From contig CCNC01000179.1 in assembly GCA_000824845.1 (NCBI GenBank), forward strand, positions 1-64,000: a DNA stretch of 64,000 nt, given 5' to 3'. Source of the stretch: Mesorhizobium sp. ORS 3359 (GTDB taxonomy: Bacteria; Pseudomonadota; Alphaproteobacteria; Rhizobiales; Rhizobiaceae). The notes beneath the pieces are model-generated. The model was not told where the DNA came from, ran no database searches, and was given only the letters and a program-made list of their open reading frames with translations. Of this stretch, positions 19,101 to 26,337 are shown piece after piece (position 1 is the stretch's first letter; every line of letters starts with the position of its first letter). The position numbers and the translations under genes were made by a program.

Positions 19101-19519
19101 TCCGCCGCGTAACAGAGGTTTGGACTGCCGAACCCGCGGATCAATCGCAGGATCCAGTCGGTGCTGTCCGACAACGGGGATGACGATCCTGAGGTTACCG
19201 CGAAGGCGACGGACTCCGGACCGCCTTTTGCAACATGGCCCTTCAACCGATCAGCGATCTCATCGAGTGCTTCGTCCCAAGAGATCTCCATCCACTGCGG
19301 ATCCGGATCGCTCTTCGGCGTCGTGCGCCGGAGCGGCGCCGTAAGACGCCTTGAATTGTGGACGACTTCCGGCGCCGATCGGCCCTTGAGGCAAATTGCC
19401 TTGCCGGTCGGATGATCAGGATTTGGCACCACCTTTTTGAGCCAGCCGTTTTCGACGATATTGATGGTGCCACACCGTGACTTACACAGCGTACAAAAAC
19501 CGACTTTTTCTTCTATCAT
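16199..19519 (-). CDS. Molybdopterin oxidoreductase fused to FAD/2Fe-2S ferredoxin-reductase module
   Basis: A 1106-residue fusion. Residues 1–60 hold a 4Fe-4S site (Cys9, Cys12, Cys16, Cys43), followed by the bis-MGD catalytic domain of the DMSO-reductase family up to about 750; Cys142 in AEICTWHKDYAH is a candidate Mo ligand. From about 770, an FNR-type reductase follows, with the FAD motif RCYSLIGA and the NAD-site AAGIGITPFLSF. A plant-type 2Fe-2S domain ends the protein (Cys1060, 1065, 1068 and 1091 or 1094). It could pass NAD(P)H electrons directly to the Mo centre without a separate partner (inference). It lacks a Tat signal, so it is cytoplasmic. It resembles assimilatory nitrate-reductase-like enzymes in layout, but the substrate cannot be read from sequence. 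It stands alone. Confidence 0.82.
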   Translation of the reverse strand: MIEEKVGFCTLCKSRCGTINIVENGWLKKVVPNPDHPTGKAICLKGRSAPEVVHNSRRLTAPLRRTTPKSDPDPQWMEISWDEALDEIADRLKGHVAKGGPESVAFAVTSGSSSPLSDSTDWILRLIRGFGSPNLCYAAEICTWHKDYAHAFTFGSGIPAADYSNSELILLWGHNPPSVWLAQAEAIAAAQARGAKLAVIDPRRTAFAGRADHWLRVRPGTDAALAMGLARELIERVAFDGDFVRDWTNAPFLVRSDNGKFLRSRDLLHDDMAKCEQDYLVWDDATKGLLPAALKSKSAALSASHVVATKTGNVLCRTAFDLYRDAVAPFDPDTVERLTGVAPTTFAAFAQALGSAKKISYHTWTGTGQHRNATQTERAIATLYALTGSFDVRGGNVQITPLPTPVLHSMALMPQEQRVKALGLADRPLGPPLNGWITSTDLYDAIIDHRPYGVEALVTFGTNLLVSHPAPGRGKQALQELDFYVHCDLFHNPTSDYADILLPVSTPWEYEALRIGFEISFEAQELVQLRQPMVPRQGDTRSDVWIVFELAKRLGLGELFFDGNIEAAWKYQLAPLNLDLETLRANPQGVRVPIARRYQKYREEGFPTETGRAELYSEKLLRHGYGPVPEFVPSPDSGDQSFPLVLLAASSGYFRHSQDRGMSSLRRKRPQPLVEMHPDLAATYGIDQGDQVRVSTRIGSIILKASLDEGLAPDVVVGDYGWWQSAPDLGLPGYGLEADGEGANYNALVPERDRDPISGSLPMRSLACSIQLVRTSSERAVRDFRVVGRRAEANEIVSLKFKPVDGLPLSGFKAGQHVAIRLDGNERCYSLIGASSESPHSYSIAVRRILDGPVSDYVTSVVKEGDVISLKAPAGRFILPLVNEFPVVLIAAGIGITPFLSFLESLTGAPGEPEVTLYYTCRDAQSRPFHAGLCHHARRLSNLHVVNYLSRPAEPVGDSRRGRFTVDEIPESLLLRRPRFYLCAGNEMMDEVTRDLLARKVPKFEIFSERFRAPIRPLTRESVACDIRFSRSGRTLHWQPDSGVLLDFAEKNGEQLPSGCRVGQCESCAVRVLQGRVRHLIEEPELEEGVCLACQAVPLSDLVLEA

Positions 19520-19591
19520 GGGGGGCGGGTCTCCGAACGTCGTGCGATCGTCGCCGGCAACAAGAGAGCGGGGCCAAACGCGGCTTCACGA

Positions 19592-19849
19592 CTATCGCGT
19601 AGTGACCGACAGCCCCATCTTTTCGAACGCACAAATCAACGTGATCACCAAAGCCATCTGAACCGTCGAGGCGGCGGCAACGACCACCTGCTCCGCGCCG
19701 AACTGGATTTGGCTAAACACATGGATCGGTAGTGTGGCCGATCCCGGCTCGACCAGGAAGAGTGTCGCGTTCTCCGCTCCGAAAGAGACGAGAGCAAAGA
19801 TCGCGCCGGCTGCGTCACCGTTTTGGATACTGGGCAGCGTAACGAGCAT
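19592..19849 (-). pseudogene. C-terminal fragment of an ABC transporter permease
   Basis: The 85-residue frame contains LPIHVFSQIQFGAEQVVVAA followed by ASTVQMALVI and ends KMGLSVTTR, matching the C-terminus of PotC/spermidine-type permeases. The EAA loop and first membrane segments are missing, because the frame breaks into the alcohol dehydrogenase remnant at about 19850–19900. Confidence 0.6.
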
Positions 19850-19894
19850 GAAAGCACGAAATCGGATCGCTCCGAGGTGCTTCAGTATTCCCGT

Positions 19895-20368
19895 AAAGAT
19901 AGGGCTCCGTGTGGTGGCGGTCGGGCGCGGCGAGGATATCGCCGCGGATGCGAGAAAGCTCGGCGCCCATCGCTACATCGACGCCAACGAGGAAACCGCG
20001 GCCGACGCGCTGAACGGCATGGGCGGAGTGAAGGCGATCCTCACGACGACTGGCAATTCAGCGGTGGTCGCCGCGCTGATGCATGCGCTTGCGCCGGAGG
20101 GGCGTCTGATCGTGCTCAGCGTCGGCAAGGATTCGCTACCGGTCTCGACGGGATATCTGGTGGGCGCCGAAAGTGGCATTATCGGCTCGATTACGGGATC
20201 GCCATTTGAAAATGAGAAGACGCGTTCAGCGTCCTGACGGGAGTGCGACCGATGATCGAAACAATGCCGCTGGAGCGAGCCGCGGAAGCGGTCCAAAAAA
20301 TGAGGTCCGGCGACGCGAAGTTTCGGACAGTCCTGACGATGGGAGATCAATCCAATGCGCATCAATGA
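19895..20368 (+). pseudogene. C-terminal remnant of a zinc-type alcohol dehydrogenase
   Basis: VGLRVVAVGRGEDIAADARK followed by LGAHRYIDANEE, then LTTTGNSAVVAALMHALAPE and GRLIVLSVG, are the NAD-binding half of a medium-chain dehydrogenase. Near 20225 the frame shifts, and the end continues as VRPMIETMPLERAAEAVQKM followed by RSGDAKFRTVLTMG. The N-terminal zinc-binding half is lost. Its stop overlaps the start of the cupin gene by 14 bases, suggesting an old operon. Confidence 0.7.
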
Positions 20369-21035
20369 TGATCTGACGAAGCCGGTAATCGTGCACGCTG
20401 CCAGGCTCGACTGGGTACAAAGTCCAGCCGCGGGCGTCGAGCGCCGCATGCTCTATCGCGTTGGCGGCGAAGTCGCTCGGGCGACTTCCATCGTTCGCTA
20501 CGCTCCCGGGAGTGCCTTTCCGCGCCATGTCCATGCCGGCGGCGAAGAAATTCTCGTGCTGGACGGAACCTTCCAGGACGAGCATGGTGACTATCCGGCG
20601 GGAAGCTATTTCCGCAACCCGCCCGGAACCTCGCATGTGCCTGCATCGAAAGAGGGATGCACGATCTTTGTGCGTCTTTGGCAGTTCCGGAAGAGCGACG
20701 ACGTGCAGATCGTCCGCCGGCCCGGCGAGGGTGAAGCAGCTTTGCTGCGCGAGGGTGCCAAAGAAGCGCGTGTCCTGTTCGACGACGGTGAGGAGCGAGT
20801 CTCAACTGAAGTCTGGCGGCCCGGCTCAGCCATAAAGGTCGAAAATCACCGAGGTCTCGAATTCCTGGTGCTGTCCGGCAGCCTCGCCGTCGGAGGCGAG
20901 AACCTGGAACCGCAAAGTTGGGGTCGCTTGCCTGCGGGCAAGCCGCTTGAAGCGATAGCGAGGCCGAAGGGCGCGCAGATGTGGATCAAGGACGCCCCTC
21001 TTCAGCACACTGATGTGTTGCCGATGCCAGGTTGA
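20355..21035 (+). CDS. Double-cupin protein of the ChrR type
   Basis: A 226-residue protein with two cupin folds. The first (about 40–115) has the metal-binding set PRHVHAGGEEILVLDG with a later HVP; it resembles the cupin of ChrR anti-sigma factors. The second (about 140–215) has VENHRGLEFLVLSGSLAVGG and has lost most metal ligands. The ChrR N-terminal zinc anti-sigma domain is absent. It overlaps the dead dehydrogenase, so its original role may have been linked to that enzyme. A role in redox or metabolite sensing, or as a small enzyme, cannot be decided. Confidence 0.7.
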   Translation: MRINDDLTKPVIVHAARLDWVQSPAAGVERRMLYRVGGEVARATSIVRYAPGSAFPRHVHAGGEEILVLDGTFQDEHGDYPAGSYFRNPPGTSHVPASKEGCTIFVRLWQFRKSDDVQIVRRPGEGEAALLREGAKEARVLFDDGEERVSTEVWRPGSAIKVENHRGLEFLVLSGSLAVGGENLEPQSWGRLPAGKPLEAIARPKGAQMWIKDAPLQHTDVLPMPG

Positions 21036-21120
21036 TGGCTGCGGCGGGGATGTTCATGCGCCGGAAGGTCACCGTTACGGTCGCATTTCCAAACCGAATT
21101 TGAGCAATCGCCGGTATGGA

Positions 21121-22008
21121 TTAGCGTTCCCTTTGCCGGGCAAGCTTCAGGAAACCGTCGATATAGGAGGTCGTCTCCTCGCCGCGCCGCACACCAAGGT
21201 TGATGCTCTTCTGGATGCCGCTATCTCCCAGGCGCAGTGCGCGGATCGGCAGTCTGGATGCATCCTCCTGCAGGAGCCAATCGGGAAGAACTGTCACGCC
21301 CCTGCCCGCGCATACCAGTTGCAGCATGAGGTCAATAGTTTCAGCAGTGCGATGCTGACGGGGTCTGCAGTTCGCCGGAACAAGGAATCGGGTGTAGATG
21401 TCCAGGCGCTCGAGCGTGACGGGGACCGTAATTAACTCTTCGTCCAGAAGATCTTGCGGCTGGACGCGTACTTGGCCGGCGAGTGGATGCGCCTCGTGCA
21501 CCATCAGCACCAGCTCGTAATCGAACACGGGAGTGAACAGTAACTCCGGCGTCTCCACGGGATCCGGCGTTATCAACAGGTCGATCTCGTAACCAAGAAG
21601 CGCTTCGATGCCGTCGAAGCGGAAGGCGGTTCGCACGTCGAAGTCCACGTCGGGCCATTGTGTCAGATAGGGCGTTGCAATTCTCGTCAGCCACCGCTGG
21701 CAGGGATGGCATTCCATGCCGACGCGAAGCGCTCCCCTCCTCCCCAGCGCGAAGTCCGTCAGGACACGCTGCGCATGCTCCATCTGCGGCAAGACCCGCT
21801 CGGCAACCGTCAGAAGGTACTCGCCCGCCTGCGTCAACCGCAGTCCCCGTCCGGTCTTCATCCAGATCTTGATGCCGTGCCGTTCCTCGAACTTGGCGAT
21901 GGTATGGCTCAAGGCCGACTGGGTGACGTTCAGCTTCTCCGCGGCGGCAGTGACGCTGCCCCGACGGCTCACTTCCCTAAGGATCGCAAGGTGCTGTCGA
22001 TCAATCAT
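21121..22008 (-). CDS. LysR-family regulator (MetR-like)
   Basis: A 295-residue protein from ATG 22008 (an in-frame GTG at 22020 would add four residues). The helix-turn-helix is at about 5–60 (LAILREVSRRGSVTAAAEKL followed by NVTQSALSHTIAKFEE), followed by a typical LysR effector domain. The start and the wording of the recognition helix resemble MetR, which regulates methionine and homocysteine genes. It is transcribed divergently from the MalY/PatB-type C–S lyase gene, with a palindrome between them, so it most likely controls the lyase–RidA–transporter unit in response to a sulfur amino acid (inference). Confidence 0.85.
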   Translation of the reverse strand: MIDRQHLAILREVSRRGSVTAAAEKLNVTQSALSHTIAKFEERHGIKIWMKTGRGLRLTQAGEYLLTVAERVLPQMEHAQRVLTDFALGRRGALRVGMECHPCQRWLTRIATPYLTQWPDVDFDVRTAFRFDGIEALLGYEIDLLITPDPVETPELLFTPVFDYELVLMVHEAHPLAGQVRVQPQDLLDEELITVPVTLERLDIYTRFLVPANCRPRQHRTAETIDLMLQLVCAGRGVTVLPDWLLQEDASRLPIRALRLGDSGIQKSINLGVRRGEETTSYIDGFLKLARQRER

Positions 22009-22009
22009 T

Positions 22010-22043
22010 ATGATTCTCACTCATGAGTAAATGAAATCATACC
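22010..22043. promoter_or_regulatory. Candidate LysR operator between divergent genes
   Basis: A perfect ten-base palindrome ACTCATGAGT (22019–22028) sits inside looser outer arms (ATGATT on the left, AAATCAT on the right). Its place between the divergent lysR and lyase genes fits a LysR-type site. This is inference from symmetry and position. Confidence 0.4.
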
Positions 22044-22123
22044 ATTTCCGCTCATAATGCAATGCCGTTAACCTTCCGTCAATCAGCCCTGCAGACCGGG
22101 CCAAGACCAAGGAAGGAACCGCT

Positions 22124-23362
22124 GTGACGAAGCTCGCACTTGCCCATCAACTCCGCCCGGAGCAGGCGCGGGCCGCGTCGATTTTCGACGAAGTTGTCGA
22201 CCGCAAGAACAGCAACTCCATGAAATGGGCCTGCGCCAGCAAGCTGCTGGCGCCGGACGAAGCCGCGGCCGATCCCCTGCCGATGTGGGTGGCCGATACT
22301 GACTTCAAGGCGCCTCGAGCCGTCATCGAGGCGCTGCATGCGGCGGTCGACCATGGCGTCTTCGGCTATCCAGGCGGCGCGACCGCATCCTATGTTGACG
22401 CTGTCGTCGGTTGGCAGCAGCGGCGTTTCGGTTGGGACGTCGCCAAGGAATGGATCCTCCAGACCTCCGGCATCATCACCACGCTGAAAACGGCGGTGCA
22501 GGCCTTTTCTGCGCCGGGCGACACCGTTTTGATCCAGCCGCCGGTCTACGCGCATTTCCACAACGATGTCCTGTTGAACGGCCGCCACCTAGCCTATGCG
22601 CCGCTCGAATTCACAGGCGATGGCTACCGCTTTAACGAGAGGGCTTTCGAGGCCGCCATCCGCGCCAACACGAAGATCTTTATCCTGAGCCATCCGCACA
22701 ATCCCACCGGAAACGTCTGGTCCGAAAGTGAACTGCGGTCCATGGGCGAAATCTGCGCCCGCAACGGCGTCCTGGTCATTTCCGACGAGATCCACGAGGA
22801 TCTCATTCTCGATCCGGCCAAAAAGCACATCCCGTTCGCTTCGCTCGGCGAAGAGTTCGCCCAAAACAGCATCACCTGCACGGCGCCGAGCAAGACGTTC
22901 AACCTGCCCGGCCTGCAGAGCGCCAATGTTTTCGTCCCGAACAGGAGATTGCGGGAAGAGCTGCACCGCCAATACGAGCGCAACGTCTTCGAACTGGTCA
23001 ATGTGCTGGGGATGGTCGCCGCCGAAGCCGCTTATGCCCATGGCGAGCCGTGGCTGGAGGACATGCTGGCCTATGTGCGGGCCAATCACGCGCACTTCGC
23101 CAAGGCGATCAACGAAGCTGATCCTCGCCTGAAGGTGCTCCCGACCAATTCTCTCTATCTGGCGTGGATGGATTGCCGCGGCCTCGGAATGGATGCCGAG
23201 GCGCTGAACAAGTTCATGCTGACCAAAGCCCGCGTCTGGCTCGACAAGGGCCAGAAGTTCGGGGTCGAGGGACACGGGTTCATGCGCGTCAATCTCGGCT
23301 GCCCGCGCGCGGTCGTCGACGAGGCGATCCGGCGTATCACCACGGCTGTCGCCGAGCTTTAA
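22124..23362 (+). CDS. MalY/PatB-family PLP-dependent C–S lyase (cystathionine beta-lyase-like)
   Basis: A 412-residue fold-type I aminotransferase-like enzyme starting with GTG, preceded by AAGGAAGGA. Key motifs are PMWVADTDFKAP (N-terminal signature of MalY/PatB), FGYPGG, SHPHNPTGNVWS, SDEIHEDLIL and the PLP lysine in APSKTFNLPGLQ. The family splits cystathionine or cysteine conjugates to a thiol, pyruvate and ammonia. With RidA, which removes the enamine/imine by-product, and an amino-acid importer downstream, the unit probably takes up and breaks down a sulfur-containing amino acid (inference). Confidence 0.88.
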   Translation: MTKLALAHQLRPEQARAASIFDEVVDRKNSNSMKWACASKLLAPDEAAADPLPMWVADTDFKAPRAVIEALHAAVDHGVFGYPGGATASYVDAVVGWQQRRFGWDVAKEWILQTSGIITTLKTAVQAFSAPGDTVLIQPPVYAHFHNDVLLNGRHLAYAPLEFTGDGYRFNERAFEAAIRANTKIFILSHPHNPTGNVWSESELRSMGEICARNGVLVISDEIHEDLILDPAKKHIPFASLGEEFAQNSITCTAPSKTFNLPGLQSANVFVPNRRLREELHRQYERNVFELVNVLGMVAAEAAYAHGEPWLEDMLAYVRANHAHFAKAINEADPRLKVLPTNSLYLAWMDCRGLGMDAEALNKFMLTKARVWLDKGQKFGVEGHGFMRVNLGCPRAVVDEAIRRITTAVAEL

Positions 23363-23372
23363 GGTAAAGCAA

Positions 23373-23846
23373 ATGTCCGGCATGATCGAGAAGCGACTCG
23401 CTGAACTTGGCATTGCACTGCCGGCAGCAGCGACGGCCCTGGCAAATTACCACCCGGTAGTGGGAAGCGGAGATCTGATTCTCACGTCGGGGCAATTGCC
23501 GCTCGCCGACGGAGCGTTGATTGCGAGGGGGCTGCTGGGAAAGGATCTCGACGTGGCGGCCGGAGCGGTCGCCGCCAAGCAGTGCGCTTTAAACATCCTC
23601 GCCCAGGCAAGCGCTTGTCTCGGCGGCCTCGAAAGGATTGCCAGGATCGTCAAGATCACGGTCTTCGTCGCCTCGGCTGCCGATTTCACGGAACAACATC
23701 TCGTCGCCAATGGCGCGTCCGATCTTCTCGTCGATGTCTTTGGCGAGAAGGGCAAGCACGCTCGCTCCGCCGTCGGTGTAGCGGCGCTTCCGATGAATGC
23801 GCCCGTCGAAATCGAAGCCATCATCGAGATTACTCCAGAACAATAA
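23373..23846 (+). CDS. RidA-family enamine/imine deaminase
   Basis: A 157-residue YjgF/YER057c/UK114 protein. The conserved end ARSAVGVAALPMNAPVEIEA holds the Arg that binds the carboxylate of the imine, and SGQLPLADG and VFVASAADFTEQHLVANGAS fit the family. RidA proteins hydrolyse reactive 2-aminoacrylate made by PLP lyases, which fits its position ten bases after the C–S lyase gene. AAGGT precedes the ATG. The length is about 25 residues more than the shortest RidA proteins, as in the AldR-like subgroup. Confidence 0.88.
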   Translation: MSGMIEKRLAELGIALPAAATALANYHPVVGSGDLILTSGQLPLADGALIARGLLGKDLDVAAGAVAAKQCALNILAQASACLGGLERIARIVKITVFVASAADFTEQHLVANGASDLLVDVFGEKGKHARSAVGVAALPMNAPVEIEAIIEITPEQ

Positions 23847-23945
23847 GCGTCTTCGGTCCGACAAGGCCGAACAAGTGGGAACTCAACCGATCCGAGGGGC
23901 GGAGAATACGGCAAAAGCCACCGCTGCCGGATCACAACCGGGAGA

Positions 23946-24968
23946 ATGAAAATGAAAATGACGATCGCTTTTGCCACGATTGCAGCGGCAACGCTGACGG
24001 CCGGTATCGCTTCGGCCGGCACGATGGCCGACGTTCAAGCGCGTGGTAAGCTGAATTGCGGCGTGACCGGCGGTCAGGCCGGCTTCTCAGCTCCGGACGC
24101 GTCCGGGGCATGGCATGGCATGGACGTGGACTACTGCCGGGCTGTCGCGGCTGCGGTCCTGAAAGATCCCAACGCGGTGACCTTCGTTCCCACGACCGGG
24201 CAAACGCGGTTCACCGCGCTTGCCTCCGCCGAGATCGACATTTTGTCCCGCACGACGACCTGGACATTTTCGCGCGATGTGGACCTCAAGTTCACTTTCG
24301 CGGGCGTGAACTACTACGATGGTCAGGCTTTCATGGTGCCCAAATCTCTCGGTGCTAAGAGCGCAAAGGATCTGAACGGTGCCACAGTTTGCATTCAGAC
24401 CGGGACCACCACCGAGCTGAACCTTGCCGAATATTTCCGCAAGAACAACATGAAGTATGACCCGGTTCCCGTCGAGAACAACGGTGACGTCCAGCAGAAA
24501 TATCTGGCCGGCGCTTGCGACGTCATCACGAGCGACGGATCTGATCTTGCCTCAACCCGGTCGAGCTTCAAGGACCCGCAGGATCACATCATTCTCCCGG
24601 AAGTCATTTCGAAGGAACCGTTGGGTCCGCTTGTCCGCCAGGGCGACGATCAATGGGCGGACGTGGCGCGCTGGACCTTGAACGCGCTTCTGGCGGCTGA
24701 GGAGCTCGGCATAACGTCCGAGAACGTGGAGAAGCTTTCGGCGGGAACGGACAATCCGGAAGTCAATCGCCTGCTGGGCAAAGAGGACAAGCTGGGTGAA
24801 ATGCTGGGGCTGGATCCTGCATGGGCCAAACGGGCGATTGCGTCCGTGGGCAACTACGGGGAAATCTTCGCCAGGAACGTTGGGGACAAGACGCCGATTG
24901 GATTGGCCCGCGGACAGAACGCGCTCTGGACGCAAGGCGGCCTGATGTATCCGCTGCCGTTCCGCTGA
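23946..24968 (+). CDS. Amino-acid ABC transporter substrate-binding protein (AapJ-like)
   Basis: A 340-residue periplasmic protein with a Sec signal peptide (about 24 residues, ending ASA before GTMADVQ). The mature protein has the family-3 binding fold: LNCGVTGGQAGFSAPDASG, GMDVDYCRAVAAAV, RTTTWTFSRDVDLKFTFAGV and VCIQTGTTTELNLAEYF, closest to AapJ of the general L-amino-acid transporter. There are three ATG codons in frame at the start; the spacing from GGGAG favours 23952. It is followed by a hairpin and then the permease genes, the normal order for Aap systems. Confidence 0.88.
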   Translation: MKMKMTIAFATIAAATLTAGIASAGTMADVQARGKLNCGVTGGQAGFSAPDASGAWHGMDVDYCRAVAAAVLKDPNAVTFVPTTGQTRFTALASAEIDILSRTTTWTFSRDVDLKFTFAGVNYYDGQAFMVPKSLGAKSAKDLNGATVCIQTGTTTELNLAEYFRKNNMKYDPVPVENNGDVQQKYLAGACDVITSDGSDLASTRSSFKDPQDHIILPEVISKEPLGPLVRQGDDQWADVARWTLNALLAAEELGITSENVEKLSAGTDNPEVNRLLGKEDKLGEMLGLDPAWAKRAIASVGNYGEIFARNVGDKTPIGLARGQNALWTQGGLMYPLPFR

Positions 24969-24982
24969 AAAACTTTCTCGAG

Positions 24983-25012
24983 GCGCGGGCTTGCCCCGCG
25001 CCTTTCGTTTTC
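24983..25012 (+). terminator. Hairpin with T-rich tail between binding-protein and permease genes
   Basis: An eight-base stem GGCGCGGG/CCCGCGCC with a five-base loop is followed by TTTCGTTTT. Placed 15 bases after the binding-protein stop and inside the transport operon, it probably causes partial termination or protects the upstream mRNA so that more binding protein than permease is made. Confidence 0.65.
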
Positions 25013-25082
25013 CGCCCCTGCAAGCCCACAACGCACAACCATACGCCGAAGGTAGCGCAGCGAACCTTCAGGGAGATCACTC

Positions 25083-26336
25083 ATGGCCATGGAAAGCGCG
25101 GCTCCTAGCGAGCCCTTTCACCTGAGCATGCTCTTCAATGACACCCGTTACAGAGCCCGATCGATCCAGGTGATCGCGTTCATCCTGCTCGTCCTTGCGG
25201 CTGCCTGGCTCGTCGACAACACGATCCACAATCTGGCTGCCCTTGGAAAGAACTTCTCGTTCGGATTTCTCTGGAGCACGGCAGGTTACGACATCTCGCC
25301 GCACGCCATCGAGTATTCGAGCACGAGCACCCACGCCCGCGCCGCCATCGTCGGTTTGCTCAACACGCTGATCGTTGCGGCAATGGCCTGCGTGACCGCG
25401 ACGATCCTCGGCGTCTTGGCGGGCGTGCTCAGGCTTTCCAACAACTGGATCGTCGCTCGTCTGATGACCGTCTATGTCGAGAGCTTTCGCAACGTGCCGG
25501 CTCTGCTCTGGATCGTTGTTGTCGCCGCGATCATGTCGCAGGCGATGCCGACGCCCAGCGCATTCCGCGGCGACAATCCCACGGCTTCCATGATCCTGTG
25601 GCACAGCGTTGCTGTCACCAACCGCGGCATCTACCTGCCAGTTCCCGACTTCTCCAGCAGCCTGGGTCAACCCAGCAGCGCATTCGGCGCACTTGACCTC
25701 AACTACGCGGCAATCCTCGGCACACTCGCGCTTTCGCTTCTCGCCCATCGGAGCCTGGTCAGACACACGCAACGTATCCAAAGCGCAAGCGGGCAACGTC
25801 CGGCCACCTGGTGGAAAAGCCTATGCGTGTTTGCGCTGCCAATGATCGCTCTGCTCTACGCCTTGGGTTTCCATCTTGAGTATCCGGCCCTGAAGGGGCT
25901 GAACTTCACCGGTGGCCTGTTATTGCGCAATTCCTTCATTGCGCTGTGGATCGGGCTCAGTGTCTATAGCGGCGCTTTTATTGCCGAAAACGTTCGCTCC
26001 GGAATTCTTGCGATTTCCCGGGGGCAGACGGAAGCCGCTCACGCGCTTGGGCTTTCTCCAGGTCGTACGATGCGGCTCGTGATCCTGCCGCAGGCCTTGC
26101 GGATCATCGTGCCGCCGCTGATTTCGCAATACCTCGACATCACCAAGAACACCTCGCTTGGCCTGGCGGTCGGCTACATGGATCTGCGCTCGACGCTCGG
26201 CGGCATCACCATCAACCAGACCGGTCGAGAACTGGAGGCGATGCTTTTGATGATGCTGATCTACGTCAGCATCAGCCTGACCATCTCGTGCGTCATGAAC
26301 GTCTACAACAGCCGCGTCAGGCTGCAGGAGCGTTAA
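25083..26336 (+). CDS. Amino-acid ABC transporter permease (AapQ-like)
   Basis: A 417-residue inner-membrane protein. The HisM/GlnP core is split by a long insertion, typical of AapQ: an N-terminal segment (IQVIAFILLVLAAAWLV), an early permease part (GLLNTLIVAAMACVTATILG, RNVPALLWIVVVAA), and the EAA loop near the end (GQTEAAHALGLSPGRTMRLV followed by ILPQALRIIVPP) that docks the ATPase. It pairs with the next permease gene to form the membrane channel. Confidence 0.88.
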   Translation: MAMESAAPSEPFHLSMLFNDTRYRARSIQVIAFILLVLAAAWLVDNTIHNLAALGKNFSFGFLWSTAGYDISPHAIEYSSTSTHARAAIVGLLNTLIVAAMACVTATILGVLAGVLRLSNNWIVARLMTVYVESFRNVPALLWIVVVAAIMSQAMPTPSAFRGDNPTASMILWHSVAVTNRGIYLPVPDFSSSLGQPSSAFGALDLNYAAILGTLALSLLAHRSLVRHTQRIQSASGQRPATWWKSLCVFALPMIALLYALGFHLEYPALKGLNFTGGLLLRNSFIALWIGLSVYSGAFIAENVRSGILAISRGQTEAAHALGLSPGRTMRLVILPQALRIIVPPLISQYLDITKNTSLGLAVGYMDLRSTLGGITINQTGRELEAMLLMMLIYVSISLTISCVMNVYNSRVRLQER

Positions 26337-26337
26337 G

